Assembly: GCF_000425445.1 (NCBI RefSeq)
Contig: NZ_AUDL01000017.1
Span: forward strand, 34,852 to 98,851
DNA from: Flavobacterium denitrificans DSM 15936
GTDB taxonomy: Bacteria; Bacteroidota; Bacteroidia; Flavobacteriales; Flavobacteriaceae
DNA length: 64,000 nucleotides
Direction: 5' to 3'
In this document: in pieces, positions 31,133-40,233 of the stretch
How positions within the stretch are numbered: the first letter of the stretch is position 1
How the letters are laid out: every line of letters starts with the position of its first letter
Made by a program: the position numbers and the translations under genes
Notes under the pieces: generated by a model
What the model was told of the DNA's origin: nothing
The model's input: only the letters and a program-made list of their open reading frames with translations
The model's database searches: none

Positions 31133-33343
31133 ATGAAAATTAAGCCAGTAGTATTTTTATTGATAGTTTCTGTTTTGGCAGTTTCATGCGATTATTTTTC
31201 CAATCCGAATGACAAGATGATTAAGATTTTGGATGCGAGAAAAATGATGTATAATGTCAAGAGCAATCCTTTTGCAGCAAAGGCAGAAGTCGCTTATTAT
31301 GATTCTATAATCAATAGTTCTGATGAAGGTTTTTTCAAATTATTCAACGAATTGAATAAAGGAAATGCTTTGCTGAAATTCGGAAAAGAAGCAGAATCTG
31401 TTTCAATTATGGAAAATGCCATCAAAAGAAAAAAAGCGATTGATGGCAAAGATGATCCACAAGCGCTTAAATGTTTGGCAATTGCTTATATGAGACTGGG
31501 TGAAAAGCAAAATTGTGTCAATTACCACAATCCAGAATCGTGTATTATGCCAATTCAAAAAAATGGTATTCATACTATACGTCAGGGATCTCAAAACGCA
31601 ATCGAAATTTATAAAAAGTTATTGGATTTAGATCCAAATGATTATGAATCAAGATGGTTGCTTAATATTGCTTACATGACATTAGGGGGTTATCCTTCAA
31701 GCGTTCCTCAAAAATGGCTGATACCTAATCTGAATAAAGATGATTCGGACTATCATGTAAAACCGTTTTTGGATGTTGCGCCAAACGTGGGCATAAAAAG
31801 CAGAAATATGTCGGGCGGAGTAATTGTTGATGATTTCAATAATGATGATTATCTGGATATTGTAACTTCAGATTGGAGTTTGGATGGCGTGATGCATTAC
31901 TATCAAAACGATCTAAAAGGAAAATTTTCAGATGTATCCAAAATTTCAGAAATAGGCCGTTTTAAAGGAGGTTTGAATATGATCCAGGCAGATTATGACA
32001 ATGACGGCGATGTTGATATTTTTGTTTTAAGAGGAGCCTGGATGCACAAATACGGCAGACAACCTAACTCATTGTTACGAAACAACGGCGATGGCACTTT
32101 TACTGATGTCACTATTAAAAGTGGTTTGTATTCTGAATTTCCTACTCAAGCCGGAAACTGGAATGATTTTAATAATGACGGCTATTTAGATTTATTTATT
32201 GGCAATGAATCTTCAGATGATGGATCATATCCTTCTGAATTGTACATCAACAATCAGGATGGAACATTTACAAATGTTGCAAAAGAAGCAAAATGTGACA
32301 TTGTTGCTTTTATCAAAGGAGCAACATCCGCTGATTATGATAATGATGGCGATATTGATTTGTTTCTTTCCGGAATGAATAAAAAGAAGATATTATTAAA
32401 AAATGTCGGACTTAAAAATGGCATTCCACAATTTAAAGACATTACAGATGAAGCTGGTTTAGCGGGAATCAATGTCATGACTTTTCCAACTTGGTTTTGG
32501 GATTACGACAATGATGGCTGGCAGGATATTTTTGTTTGCGGTTATCAGTACAACGGATCAATTGCCGCTGAGACTGCAATGGAAGCACTAAATATCCCGA
32601 ATGGAAGCAGTAAAATGTACTTGTATCATAATAATCATGACGGTACTTTCTCTGATGTTTCAAAAGTATCGGGTTTGAGTAAAACTGTTTTTGCGATGGG
32701 TTCCAATTTTGGAGATTTTGATAATGACGGTTTTCTGGACATGTACCTCGGTACCGGAAATCCAGATTATAAATCCTTATCTCCTAATAAATTATTCAGA
32801 AATATGGGTAATGGAAAATTTGCTGATGTAACAGTTTCAAGTCGTATGGGGAATTTGCAAAAAGGACATGCCGTAGCGTTTAACGATCTTGATAACGACG
32901 GCGACAGCGATATTTTCATTGAAGTTGGAGGAGCTTATTTTGGAGATGCTTTCAATAATTCTTTATATCTGAATCCCGGCCAAAACAATAATCGCTGGAT
33001 TAAGATTAAACTGGAAGGTACAGAAAGCAATCGTTCCGCAATTGGTGCCAAAGTAAAAGTAAGCTTTAAAGAAAACGGTATTTCACGATCTGTGTGCAGA
33101 ATTCTAAATTCAGGTGGAAGTTTCGGAGCCTCGGCATTGCGAATGGAAATTGGAATTGGACAAGCTTCAATTATTGATCAAATCGAAATTATCTGGCCAA
33201 AAAATCAAAAAAAGCAAGTGTTTAAAAATGTAAAGCCAAACCAATTCATCAAAATTATTGAAGGCGAAAAAGAATTTTCAAACATAAATCTTAAAAAACT
33301 TTCCTTACCTACGGCCGGATCGAGATCGCCAATCTGTATGTAA
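31133..33343 (+). CDS. CRTAC1-family FG-GAP/VCBS propeller lipoprotein with ASPIC/UnbV domain
   Basis: I start it at ATG 31133 (736 residues) because MKIKPVVFLLIVSVLAVSC is a lipoprotein signal; an upstream ATG at 31076 overlaps the previous gene and spoils the signal. A helical TPR-like segment at about 30-200 (EIYKKLLDLDPNDYESRWLLNIAYMTLGG) precedes a seven-bladed propeller. Its blades carry repeated calcium-loop motifs DxDxDGxxD (DYDNDGDVDIF, DFDNDGFLDMY). The C-terminal ASPIC/UnbV domain (RWIKIKLEGTESNRSAIGAKV) ends the protein. Function of this family is not established; integrin-like propellers usually mediate protein or glycan binding. Probably surface-exposed. Paralogous in architecture to the next gene. 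Confidence 0.85.
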   Translation: MKIKPVVFLLIVSVLAVSCDYFSNPNDKMIKILDARKMMYNVKSNPFAAKAEVAYYDSIINSSDEGFFKLFNELNKGNALLKFGKEAESVSIMENAIKRKKAIDGKDDPQALKCLAIAYMRLGEKQNCVNYHNPESCIMPIQKNGIHTIRQGSQNAIEIYKKLLDLDPNDYESRWLLNIAYMTLGGYPSSVPQKWLIPNLNKDDSDYHVKPFLDVAPNVGIKSRNMSGGVIVDDFNNDDYLDIVTSDWSLDGVMHYYQNDLKGKFSDVSKISEIGRFKGGLNMIQADYDNDGDVDIFVLRGAWMHKYGRQPNSLLRNNGDGTFTDVTIKSGLYSEFPTQAGNWNDFNNDGYLDLFIGNESSDDGSYPSELYINNQDGTFTNVAKEAKCDIVAFIKGATSADYDNDGDIDLFLSGMNKKKILLKNVGLKNGIPQFKDITDEAGLAGINVMTFPTWFWDYDNDGWQDIFVCGYQYNGSIAAETAMEALNIPNGSSKMYLYHNNHDGTFSDVSKVSGLSKTVFAMGSNFGDFDNDGFLDMYLGTGNPDYKSLSPNKLFRNMGNGKFADVTVSSRMGNLQKGHAVAFNDLDNDGDSDIFIEVGGAYFGDAFNNSLYLNPGQNNNRWIKIKLEGTESNRSAIGAKVKVSFKENGISRSVCRILNSGGSFGASALRMEIGIGQASIIDQIEIIWPKNQKKQVFKNVKPNQFIKIIEGEKEFSNINLKKLSLPTAGSRSPICM

Positions 33344-33406
33344 TACAATGCTAGGAATTAGGAGGTTAATTCATTAGACAAATTGATAAATTTTAGAAAT
33401 ATAAAA

Positions 33407-36400
33407 ATGAAAAACATAAATACGATAGCAGGTTTTTTGAGCATTGTGAGCTTACTAATACTTGCAAGCTGTTCTAAAGATTCTGATCAAAAGATCTTTA
33501 CAACTTTAGATCGTTCTGATACAGGAATTGATTTCAGCAATAACCTGAAAGAAAATGATTCACTGAATTACTTTACCTACAACTATATTTATTTAGGAGG
33601 TGGAGTTGCAACAGGCGATATCAATAACGATGGTTTGGTTGATATTTATTTTACAGGAAATCAGGTTTCAAACAAATTATACTTAAACAAAGGAAATTTA
33701 AAATTTGAAGATATTACAGAAAAAGCTGGTGTAGGAGGCGATAGCCGTTGGTATACCGGAGTTACAATGGCCGATGTAAATGGAGACGGATTTTTAGATA
33801 TTTATTGTAGCGTGGGAGGAAAATTTGGACCTAAAAACAACGAGCTATATATTAATAACGGAAACGGCACTTTTACAGAAAAAGCCAAAGAATACGGAAT
33901 TGATGATATAGGAAACAGCGTTCAGGGAACTTTTTTTGATTATGATAAAGATGGTGATCTAGATTTGTTTGTTGCCAATTATCCGCCTACGAAATTTAAT
34001 TCTGCAACGGGTGATTATGTCCAAATGATGCTTCATGTCAAAGACAATGAATCTGGACATCTGTATCGAAATGATGGAAATCATTTTACGAATGTTACTG
34101 AGCAAGCGGGTGTAAAAAACTATGGTTTGTCTTTAAGCGCAACAGTAGGCGATTTAAATAATGATGGCTGGCCCGATATCTATGTTTCAAATGACTTTAA
34201 CTCACCAGATTTTTTATACATAAATAATCAGGACGGAACATTCAAGGAAGTGGTAAAAGAAGCAATGGCGCATAATTCATTTTACGGAATGGGCGTTGAT
34301 ATTTCAGATTTCAATAACGATGGAAATTTAGATCTTTTTCAGGTTGACATGGACGCAAAGGACAATCGCCGTAAAAAGGCAAACATGTCTAGTATGAATC
34401 CGAAACTTTTTTGGGATGTAATTGATGCCGGTTTTAATTACCAATACATGCACAATTGTATGCAGTTAAATACGGGTGTTTATGAAAACGGGATTCCGCA
34501 TTTTGGCAATGTATCGCGTATCACAGGAACATCTTCTACAGACTGGAGCTGGGGACCTTTATTTGCCGATTTTGATAACGACGGAAACAAGGATTTGTTT
34601 GTAACAAACGGAACAAGAAGAGAAATCAATAACAATGATTTCTTTCATAGCCTTGAAACGTTAAATTTAAAACCAAAAGATTTGCTGAAAAAATCACAGG
34701 AAATTCCATCTGAGAAAATCGATAATTTCATGTTTCAAAATAATGGAAATTTAAATTTTGAGCAGGCAAATAAAAAATGGGGAATTGAATATAAAGGTTT
34801 TTCAAACGGCGTTTCTTACGTTGATTTAGATAACGATGGCGATTTGGATATTGTAGTAAATAATATCGACGATTATGCGTCAGTTTTCGAAAATTCAAGT
34901 TCAAAACTAAACAATTATGTCAAAGTCGATTTCAAAGGCAATTCAAAAAATGTTTATGGTCTTGGAAATCGTGTTTATGTGAGAACCAAGAAAGGAACTC
35001 AAATGCAAGAACTTACTTTAACAAGAGGTTTTCAGTCATCTGTTGCTCCTGAACTGCATTTTGGAGTGGGCGAGGAAAAAACAATAGACGAAGTAAAAGT
35101 GGTTTGGACAAATGGCAAAGTGCAAAAGTTAAACAATGTAAAAGCAAATCAAACACTCCATTTTAAAGAACAAGATGCCATAGAAGAATCAATCACGGTA
35201 ACAACTCCTAAAAAACAATTATTTGCAACTGAAACCAAAGTATTTCCGGTTTTCAAGCACGAAGAAAATAAATACGATGACTTTAAAGATCAGGTTTTAC
35301 TGCCTCATAAAATGTCAACTTTTGGTCCTGTGATTGCTGTTGGAGATTTGAATAAAGATGGTCTTGACGATTATTTCATTGGAGGTTCAGCAACTTATTC
35401 TGGAAAAATGTTTTTTCAGAATAAAAATGGTTTTGTTGAAAAGAATATTCCTGCATTGGAACTGGATAAAGCTAGTGAAGATACTGGAGCATTAATTTTT
35501 GATGCTGATAATGATGGCGATAACGATTTGTACGTAGTAAGCGGCGGTTACGAATTTTTGATTAATGACCCAAAATTGCAAGACAGATTATATATCAACA
35601 ACGGAAAAGGAGATTTTACTAAAGCGCCAGTCGGAGTACTTCCGTCCATGCCGACAAGTGGTTCAAAAGTATATCCAATCGATTATGATAAAGATGGAAA
35701 ACAAGATCTTTTGGTGTTGGGAAGACAGGTTCCAGGACAATATCCTTCGCCAACAACAACTTATTTGCTGCATAACTTAAGCACTGCAACACAACCAAAA
35801 TTTGAAATTTCTAAAAAAGCTCCTAAAGAATTCATTAATCTCGGAATGGCAACAAGTGCCGTAATTACAGATATAAACAATGATAAATTAGATGATATTA
35901 TTGTTGTTGGTGAATGGATGCCGATCCGAATTTTTCAAAATTCAAAAGCAGGTTTCAAAGAGGTTACAAAAGAAATGGGACTTAATGATGACACGACAGG
36001 CTGGTGGTGGAGCATTCAGCAAGGCGATTTTGACAAAGATGGCGACATGGATTATATCGTTGGAAATAATGGCTTGAATTACAAATACAAAGCTACTCCC
36101 AATGAGACTTTTGACATTTTTGTGAAAGATTTTGACAATGATAAACACAAAGATATTGTACTGAGCTATTACAATGATGGAAAACAATATCCAGTTCGTG
36201 GACGCGGTTGTTCGTCACAGCAAATTCCGAATATCAAGAAGAAATTCAAAGATTACGAAAGTTTTTCAGAAGCGACTTTGGTTGATGTTTATACCGAAAA
36301 ATCACTTAAAGAAGCCTTGCATTATAAAGTGAAATCTTTTGCCAGTATTTATTTAGAAAATAGGAACGGAAAATTTGTTATTCATGAACTGCCTGTTGAA

Positions 36401-36700
36401 GCACAGCTTAGCTGTATCAATCAAATAATGATAGATGATTATGACAAAGACGGAAATCTAGATGCGTTGATTACAGGAAACATGTACAATTCTGAAGTCG
36501 AAACACCTCGAAACGATGCCGGTCATGGATTGTTTTTAAAAGGGAATGGAAAAGGAAAATTCAAATCGGTAACAGCAGTTGAAAGCGGATTTTTTACTCC
36601 GGGAGACGTTAAAAACATGGAAAAAATAAAAGTACAAGGAAAAACATATCTCTTAGTCACCAAAAACAATTCGTTTTTGCAAAGCGTCAGGATTAATTAA
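33407..36700 (+). CDS. Large CRTAC1-family FG-GAP/VCBS lipoprotein with ASPIC/UnbV domain and second propeller
   Basis: Start set at ATG 33407, 1097 residues, since the lipoprotein signal (LSIVSLLILASC) follows it; an in-frame TTG 24 bp upstream is less likely. A first propeller (about 50-480) with many DxNxDG or DxDxDG loops (DINNDGLVDIYF, DFDNDGNKDLFV) leads to an ASPIC/UnbV domain (YVKVDFKGNSKNVYGLGNRV). A second propeller follows (about 620-1090; DLNKDGLDDYFIGG, DYDKDGNLDAL). Double-propeller CRTAC1 proteins of this size are common beside SusCD pairs in Bacteroidota, but I know of no demonstrated activity. Calcium binding is expected from the loops. It probably works with the preceding smaller paralogue at the cell surface. 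Confidence 0.85.
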   Translation: MKNINTIAGFLSIVSLLILASCSKDSDQKIFTTLDRSDTGIDFSNNLKENDSLNYFTYNYIYLGGGVATGDINNDGLVDIYFTGNQVSNKLYLNKGNLKFEDITEKAGVGGDSRWYTGVTMADVNGDGFLDIYCSVGGKFGPKNNELYINNGNGTFTEKAKEYGIDDIGNSVQGTFFDYDKDGDLDLFVANYPPTKFNSATGDYVQMMLHVKDNESGHLYRNDGNHFTNVTEQAGVKNYGLSLSATVGDLNNDGWPDIYVSNDFNSPDFLYINNQDGTFKEVVKEAMAHNSFYGMGVDISDFNNDGNLDLFQVDMDAKDNRRKKANMSSMNPKLFWDVIDAGFNYQYMHNCMQLNTGVYENGIPHFGNVSRITGTSSTDWSWGPLFADFDNDGNKDLFVTNGTRREINNNDFFHSLETLNLKPKDLLKKSQEIPSEKIDNFMFQNNGNLNFEQANKKWGIEYKGFSNGVSYVDLDNDGDLDIVVNNIDDYASVFENSSSKLNNYVKVDFKGNSKNVYGLGNRVYVRTKKGTQMQELTLTRGFQSSVAPELHFGVGEEKTIDEVKVVWTNGKVQKLNNVKANQTLHFKEQDAIEESITVTTPKKQLFATETKVFPVFKHEENKYDDFKDQVLLPHKMSTFGPVIAVGDLNKDGLDDYFIGGSATYSGKMFFQNKNGFVEKNIPALELDKASEDTGALIFDADNDGDNDLYVVSGGYEFLINDPKLQDRLYINNGKGDFTKAPVGVLPSMPTSGSKVYPIDYDKDGKQDLLVLGRQVPGQYPSPTTTYLLHNLSTATQPKFEISKKAPKEFINLGMATSAVITDINNDKLDDIIVVGEWMPIRIFQNSKAGFKEVTKEMGLNDDTTGWWWSIQQGDFDKDGDMDYIVGNNGLNYKYKATPNETFDIFVKDFDNDKHKDIVLSYYNDGKQYPVRGRGCSSQQIPNIKKKFKDYESFSEATLVDVYTEKSLKEALHYKVKSFASIYLENRNGKFVIHELPVEAQLSCINQIMIDDYDKDGNLDALITGNMYNSEVETPRNDAGHGLFLKGNGKGKFKSVTAVESGFFTPGDVKNMEKIKVQGKTYLLVTKNNSFLQSVRIN

Positions 36701-36770
36701 AGTAAATAACAAGTTAAGAAAAGTTTTTGAACTCCTTCTTTGAGTTCAGGCTTGATTTTTAAAAACAATA

Positions 36771-36797
36771 CTTACAGTGTCTTTAAGACATTGTAAG
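36771..36797 (+). terminator. Stem-loop after the CRTAC1 genes
   Basis: Twelve pairs with one G-T wobble (CTTACAGTGTCT with AGACATTGTAAG) and a 3-nt loop, followed by GACTTGTTTTT. A smaller stem (TGAACTC with GAGTTCA) lies just before, at 36728-36748. It may end or reduce transcription before the DoxX-like gene. Confidence 0.5.
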
Positions 36798-36846
36798 GAC
36801 TTGTTTTTACACACATTTAATTAACTAATCCTAAAATTCAAGACTA

Positions 36847-37335
36847 ATGAAAACTACTTTTAATTCTTTCTATTTTTCATTGAGTGATAAAATAGGAAAA
36901 CACGGTGTTTACTTAATGCGTATGGCTCTTGTCATCATTTACATTTGGTTTGGACTTCTTAAAATCTTCGGCCTTAGTCCTGCAGGTGACATGGTGGCAA
37001 AAACGGTTTTTTGGTTAAAGTCAGAATTTTTTATTCCAATTCTTGGAACTTGTGAAGTATGTATAGGATTGGGATTGCTCTTTAGAAAATTAATTCCGGT
37101 AACTATTGTGCTGTTATTATTGCACATGACGGCAACGCTATCTACTTTTTTCATTCTAAAATCCAGCTGTTTTGAAATCTTTCCGTATGAACCAACATTG
37201 GCGGGTCAGTATATTATCAAGAATATTGTCTTGGTTGCAGGAGCGCTGGTTATTGCCGGAAAATACAACGAGGATTATTATACAGCAATGAGTTTGAAAA
37301 AAGAGCAGGAAAAGTTTACTGCAAATGCTGAATGA
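36847..37335 (+). CDS. DoxX/YkgB-like four-helix membrane protein
   Basis: A 162-residue protein with four hydrophobic helices (about 23-43, 60-80, 83-105, 118-138). The motif VIIYIWFGLLKIFGL in the first helix and EVCIGLGLLF in the second fit the DoxX/YkgB family of inner-membrane proteins. Their role is poorly known; some relatives support quinone-linked oxidation or oxidative-stress resistance. Being placed with two PAP2/haloperoxidase genes and an outer-membrane barrel suggests a redox or membrane support role, which is inference. Confidence 0.7.
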   Translation: MKTTFNSFYFSLSDKIGKHGVYLMRMALVIIYIWFGLLKIFGLSPAGDMVAKTVFWLKSEFFIPILGTCEVCIGLGLLFRKLIPVTIVLLLLHMTATLSTFFILKSSCFEIFPYEPTLAGQYIIKNIVLVAGALVIAGKYNEDYYTAMSLKKEQEKFTANAE

Positions 37336-37378
37336 GTAAACTGAAACAAACTATTAATCAACAAAAACAAATTTAAAA

Positions 37379-38290
37379 ATGAAAAAAATATACTTGTGCT
37401 TTCTCTTCCTAATTCCCGTTATGATGAACGCACAAACTGATATAGATGCGCTTATGATGAAGAAAAATGATTTTTGCTTTGGAGCGGTTTATCAATACAG
37501 TAGCTGGGATAAATATTGGGAGGGAACCTTTAAAAGAGAAAATCTTAACCTTGGAACGGTATCTGCGCAAGGTCCTGCTTTTATGGGAGATTATGGAATA
37601 TTAGACAAGTTAAATTTTCTTTTAACTGTTCCTTATGTTGAAACAAAAGCGACCGCTGGAACTATGAAAGGTCAAAAAGGAATACAGGATTTAACTTTCA
37701 CTCTAAAATACATGCCAATAAAAAAGAATATTGGTAATGTCCAGTATTCCTTAATTGTTTTGGGAAGTTATTCAACACCTGGATCAGATTATGCTGCTGA
37801 TTATTTGCCATTAAGCCTTGGTCTTGGGAGCAATACCGGAACACTTAGATTGATGGGAGATGTTCAGTATAACCACTTTTTTGCTACGTTATCTGGAGCT
37901 TATGTGAAAAGAGGAAACATCACAATTGATAGAAATTCTTATTTAGATAATGAAATTTATTATACCAATGAAGTAGATATGCCAGATTTAATAAATGTAA
38001 ATTTTAGATTCGGATACCGTTCCTCAAAACTGATTGCAGAAGCTATTATCGATAATTCGGTGACACAATCTGGAGGTTTTGACATTACAAAAAACAACAT
38101 GCCTTTTCCAAGCAATACGATGAATGCTTTTAAATTGGGTGTGAATGGAAAATATACGGTTATAAAACAACCTGAATTAGCCATTGTTGGTGGATATAAT
38201 GTAGTAACAGAAGGCAGAAATGTTGGAGAAGCAACTTCATTCTATGGAGGCATTTTCTATCTGATTAATTTTAATAAGAAAAACAACTAA
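37379..38290 (+). CDS. Outer-membrane beta-barrel protein, phenol-degradation MetA-like
   Basis: A 303-residue protein with a signal peptide (PVMMNAQ) and alternating beta-strand pattern through to a C-terminal strand (GIFYLINF). The middle (FMGDYGILDKLNFLLTVPYV, KGIQDLTFTLKYMP) is the pattern of the transporter-like barrels grouped as MetA-pathway-of-phenol-degradation proteins. Members are thought to be channels for hydrophobic or aromatic compounds, though evidence is thin. One base separates it from the PAP2 lipoprotein gene downstream, so they are cotranscribed. Family assignment moderate. Confidence 0.6.
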   Translation: MKKIYLCFLFLIPVMMNAQTDIDALMMKKNDFCFGAVYQYSSWDKYWEGTFKRENLNLGTVSAQGPAFMGDYGILDKLNFLLTVPYVETKATAGTMKGQKGIQDLTFTLKYMPIKKNIGNVQYSLIVLGSYSTPGSDYAADYLPLSLGLGSNTGTLRLMGDVQYNHFFATLSGAYVKRGNITIDRNSYLDNEIYYTNEVDMPDLINVNFRFGYRSSKLIAEAIIDNSVTQSGGFDITKNNMPFPSNTMNAFKLGVNGKYTVIKQPELAIVGGYNVVTEGRNVGEATSFYGGIFYLINFNKKNN

Positions 38291-38291
38291 G

Positions 38292-39854
38292 ATGAAAAAG
38301 AGTATTCAAAATATAGCATTTAAAAGTCTGATAATTTTACTTTTAGGCATTGGACTAATATATTCCTGTGATGATGATATTGCACAGCGAAATGAAGAAT
38401 TTCCACAATTAAATCCGAAAAATACTGATGTTGAAGCCGGCACTTGGAAAACATATCTTTTAACTGCGCCCGATGAATTTTCAATAGATGCGCCAGTAGC
38501 GACAAATTCAGCTGCATATACCAGAGAAATCAATGAAATAAAGAGCTTTCAGGTTGATATTACAAAAGAACAAAAAAGAATAATAGAGTATTGGAGTGCC
38601 GGCAGTGTGCTTCGCTGGAATGAAATTTTGCGAACTTTGGTCGCACGACACAATCGTCCACCGTATCAAAATGAAGATGGAACGTATCCAGCACCTTCAG
38701 CAGCAAATCCGTTTGCTTATCCTCAATTTCCATTTTCTAATCCTCCTTATGCGGCGAGAGCTTATGCGTATGTAAGCGCTGCTCAATACGATGCTCTCGT
38801 TGCTGCTTGGCATTTTAAAAAGCTTTACAACAGAGCGGCACCTTATACTGTTGATCCGAGTTTGCAGGTTCTAATTCCTAAAAGCACTTTGCCATCTTAT
38901 CCTTCAGAAGATGCTGTTGTGACGGGAGTTACCGTTGAACTTTTGAAATTATTATTTCCAACTGAAATCGCTTATGTAAACGAAAAAGCCGAAGAAGAAA
39001 AATTATATCGCATTATCAGTGGTGCCAATGTTCGCTCTGATGTTGATGCCGGAATAATTTTAGGAAGAAAGGTTGCGGCAAAATTCATCACTCGTGCTTC
39101 AACAGACGGAGCGGGAGCAGCTATTGGTACGCCAGCAATTTGGGCAGCATTTGAAACTGAAACTGCAGCAAAAGGAGAAATTCCGTGGAAATCATTAGAA
39201 GTACCGGCAAGACCTCCAATGTTGCCATTATTCGGAAAAGTAAAATCATTTTTAATGACAGAAGCTGATGTTGTTGCAAATCGTCCGCCTGCACCGCCAT
39301 CCACAAAATCTGAAGCTTTTGCCAAAGAATTAGCCGAGATTAAAACTTTCAGTCAGGACAAGTCTCGTGAACATTTGGAAATTGTGAGTTTTTGGGCTGA
39401 CGGAGTAGATACTTACACGCCTCCAGGACATTGGAACGCTATAGCTTCTGAAACTTTTGTACAGCAATCGTATAGCGAAGTTCGCTGGGCAAGAAATTTG
39501 GCTTTATTAAATGTTGCCATGATGGATGCTGCGATTAGCTGCTGGGACGCAAAATACGCCTACTTCAATCCACGTCCATGTCAAATGGATCCTTCGATTA
39601 AAACCACTACAGGAGTTCCTAATTTCCCAGCGTATGTTTCGGGACATTCTACTTTTAGTGCCGCCGCCAGTACCGTTTTATCGCATTTTGTTCCTGCTAA
39701 AAAAACGGAATACGAAGCTATGGCACTTGAAGCATCAAATTCAAGAATGTATGGTGCTATACATTACAGAAGTGATTGCGAAAAAGGATTAACACTTGGT
39801 AAAAAAGTGGCTGGATTTGCTGTTGCAAGGGCAACAACAGATGGCGCTGAATAA
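38292..39854 (+). CDS. PAP2-superfamily/vanadium haloperoxidase-like lipoprotein
   Basis: A 520-residue lipoprotein (leader ending in GLIYSC). All three PAP2 motifs are intact: K421-x6-R428P429 (KYAYFNPRP), S450-G-H452 in AYVSGHSTFSA and S484R485-x5-H491-x3-D495 (SRMYGAIHYRSD). It is only distantly similar to the 498-residue protein at 29587, so the locus holds two divergent members of the fold rather than a recent duplication. Either phosphatase or haloperoxidase activity is possible. It closes the plus-strand run that began with SusC. Confidence 0.8.
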   Translation: MKKSIQNIAFKSLIILLLGIGLIYSCDDDIAQRNEEFPQLNPKNTDVEAGTWKTYLLTAPDEFSIDAPVATNSAAYTREINEIKSFQVDITKEQKRIIEYWSAGSVLRWNEILRTLVARHNRPPYQNEDGTYPAPSAANPFAYPQFPFSNPPYAARAYAYVSAAQYDALVAAWHFKKLYNRAAPYTVDPSLQVLIPKSTLPSYPSEDAVVTGVTVELLKLLFPTEIAYVNEKAEEEKLYRIISGANVRSDVDAGIILGRKVAAKFITRASTDGAGAAIGTPAIWAAFETETAAKGEIPWKSLEVPARPPMLPLFGKVKSFLMTEADVVANRPPAPPSTKSEAFAKELAEIKTFSQDKSREHLEIVSFWADGVDTYTPPGHWNAIASETFVQQSYSEVRWARNLALLNVAMMDAAISCWDAKYAYFNPRPCQMDPSIKTTTGVPNFPAYVSGHSTFSAAASTVLSHFVPAKKTEYEAMALEASNSRMYGAIHYRSDCEKGLTLGKKVAGFAVARATTDGAE

Positions 39855-39895
39855 TCAAATAATAATTATTTTTTTTAGGTTGTTTTCCAATTTTG

Positions 39896-39928
39896 AACCC
39901 GACAGGTTTCTAAAACCTGTCGGGTTTT
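39896..39928 (+). terminator. Strong intrinsic terminator closing the haloperoxidase/CRTAC1 locus
   Basis: A 14-bp perfect stem (AACCCGACAGGTTT with AAACCTGTCGGGTT) with a 3-nt loop and a T tail. It lies about 42 bp after the PAP2 lipoprotein stop. Hairpins with a CCCGACAGG core recur between genes in Flavobacterium, so it may also be a dispersed repeat. Confidence 0.85.
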
Positions 39929-40113
39929 ATTTTCATATTAATCTTTTTATAAAAAAAATAACAAGCCAAAAAAATCTTTACGTATCGATTATTTGAAATT
40001 CTGTAAAAAATAAAATTGAGAAGTAATGTTATTAATTTTTGTGTTGAGTTTAGATTTTTATGCGATTATTTCATGCAAGTTTGCTTCATTTTTTATAGAA
40101 AATGCACGATTTG

Positions 40114-40147
40114 TTTGATTCGGATATACCGCATTGCTTTACTTTTG
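40114..40147 (+). promoter_or_regulatory. Putative promoter of the GH3 gene
   Basis: TACTTTTG at 40140-40147 matches the -7 consensus, with TTTG at 40114-40117 separated by 22 bp, slightly wider than the usual 19-21. It would give a leader of about 80 nt. The same -7 octamer precedes the SusC operon. Confidence 0.4.
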
Positions 40148-40233
40148 GAAGCTTGTTAAAAGATTTTTTTTCGCCATTATCATTACAAACAAATTATCAA
40201 TCTTGACCAAAAAGTTTTTTAAAAATATATAAA

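Larger units (their letters stand above)
39855..40233 (+). other. Intergenic region before the GH3 gene
   Basis: A 379-bp gap holding the terminator at 39896 and a putative promoter at 40140. Otherwise AT-rich with no gene seen. Confidence 0.55.
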
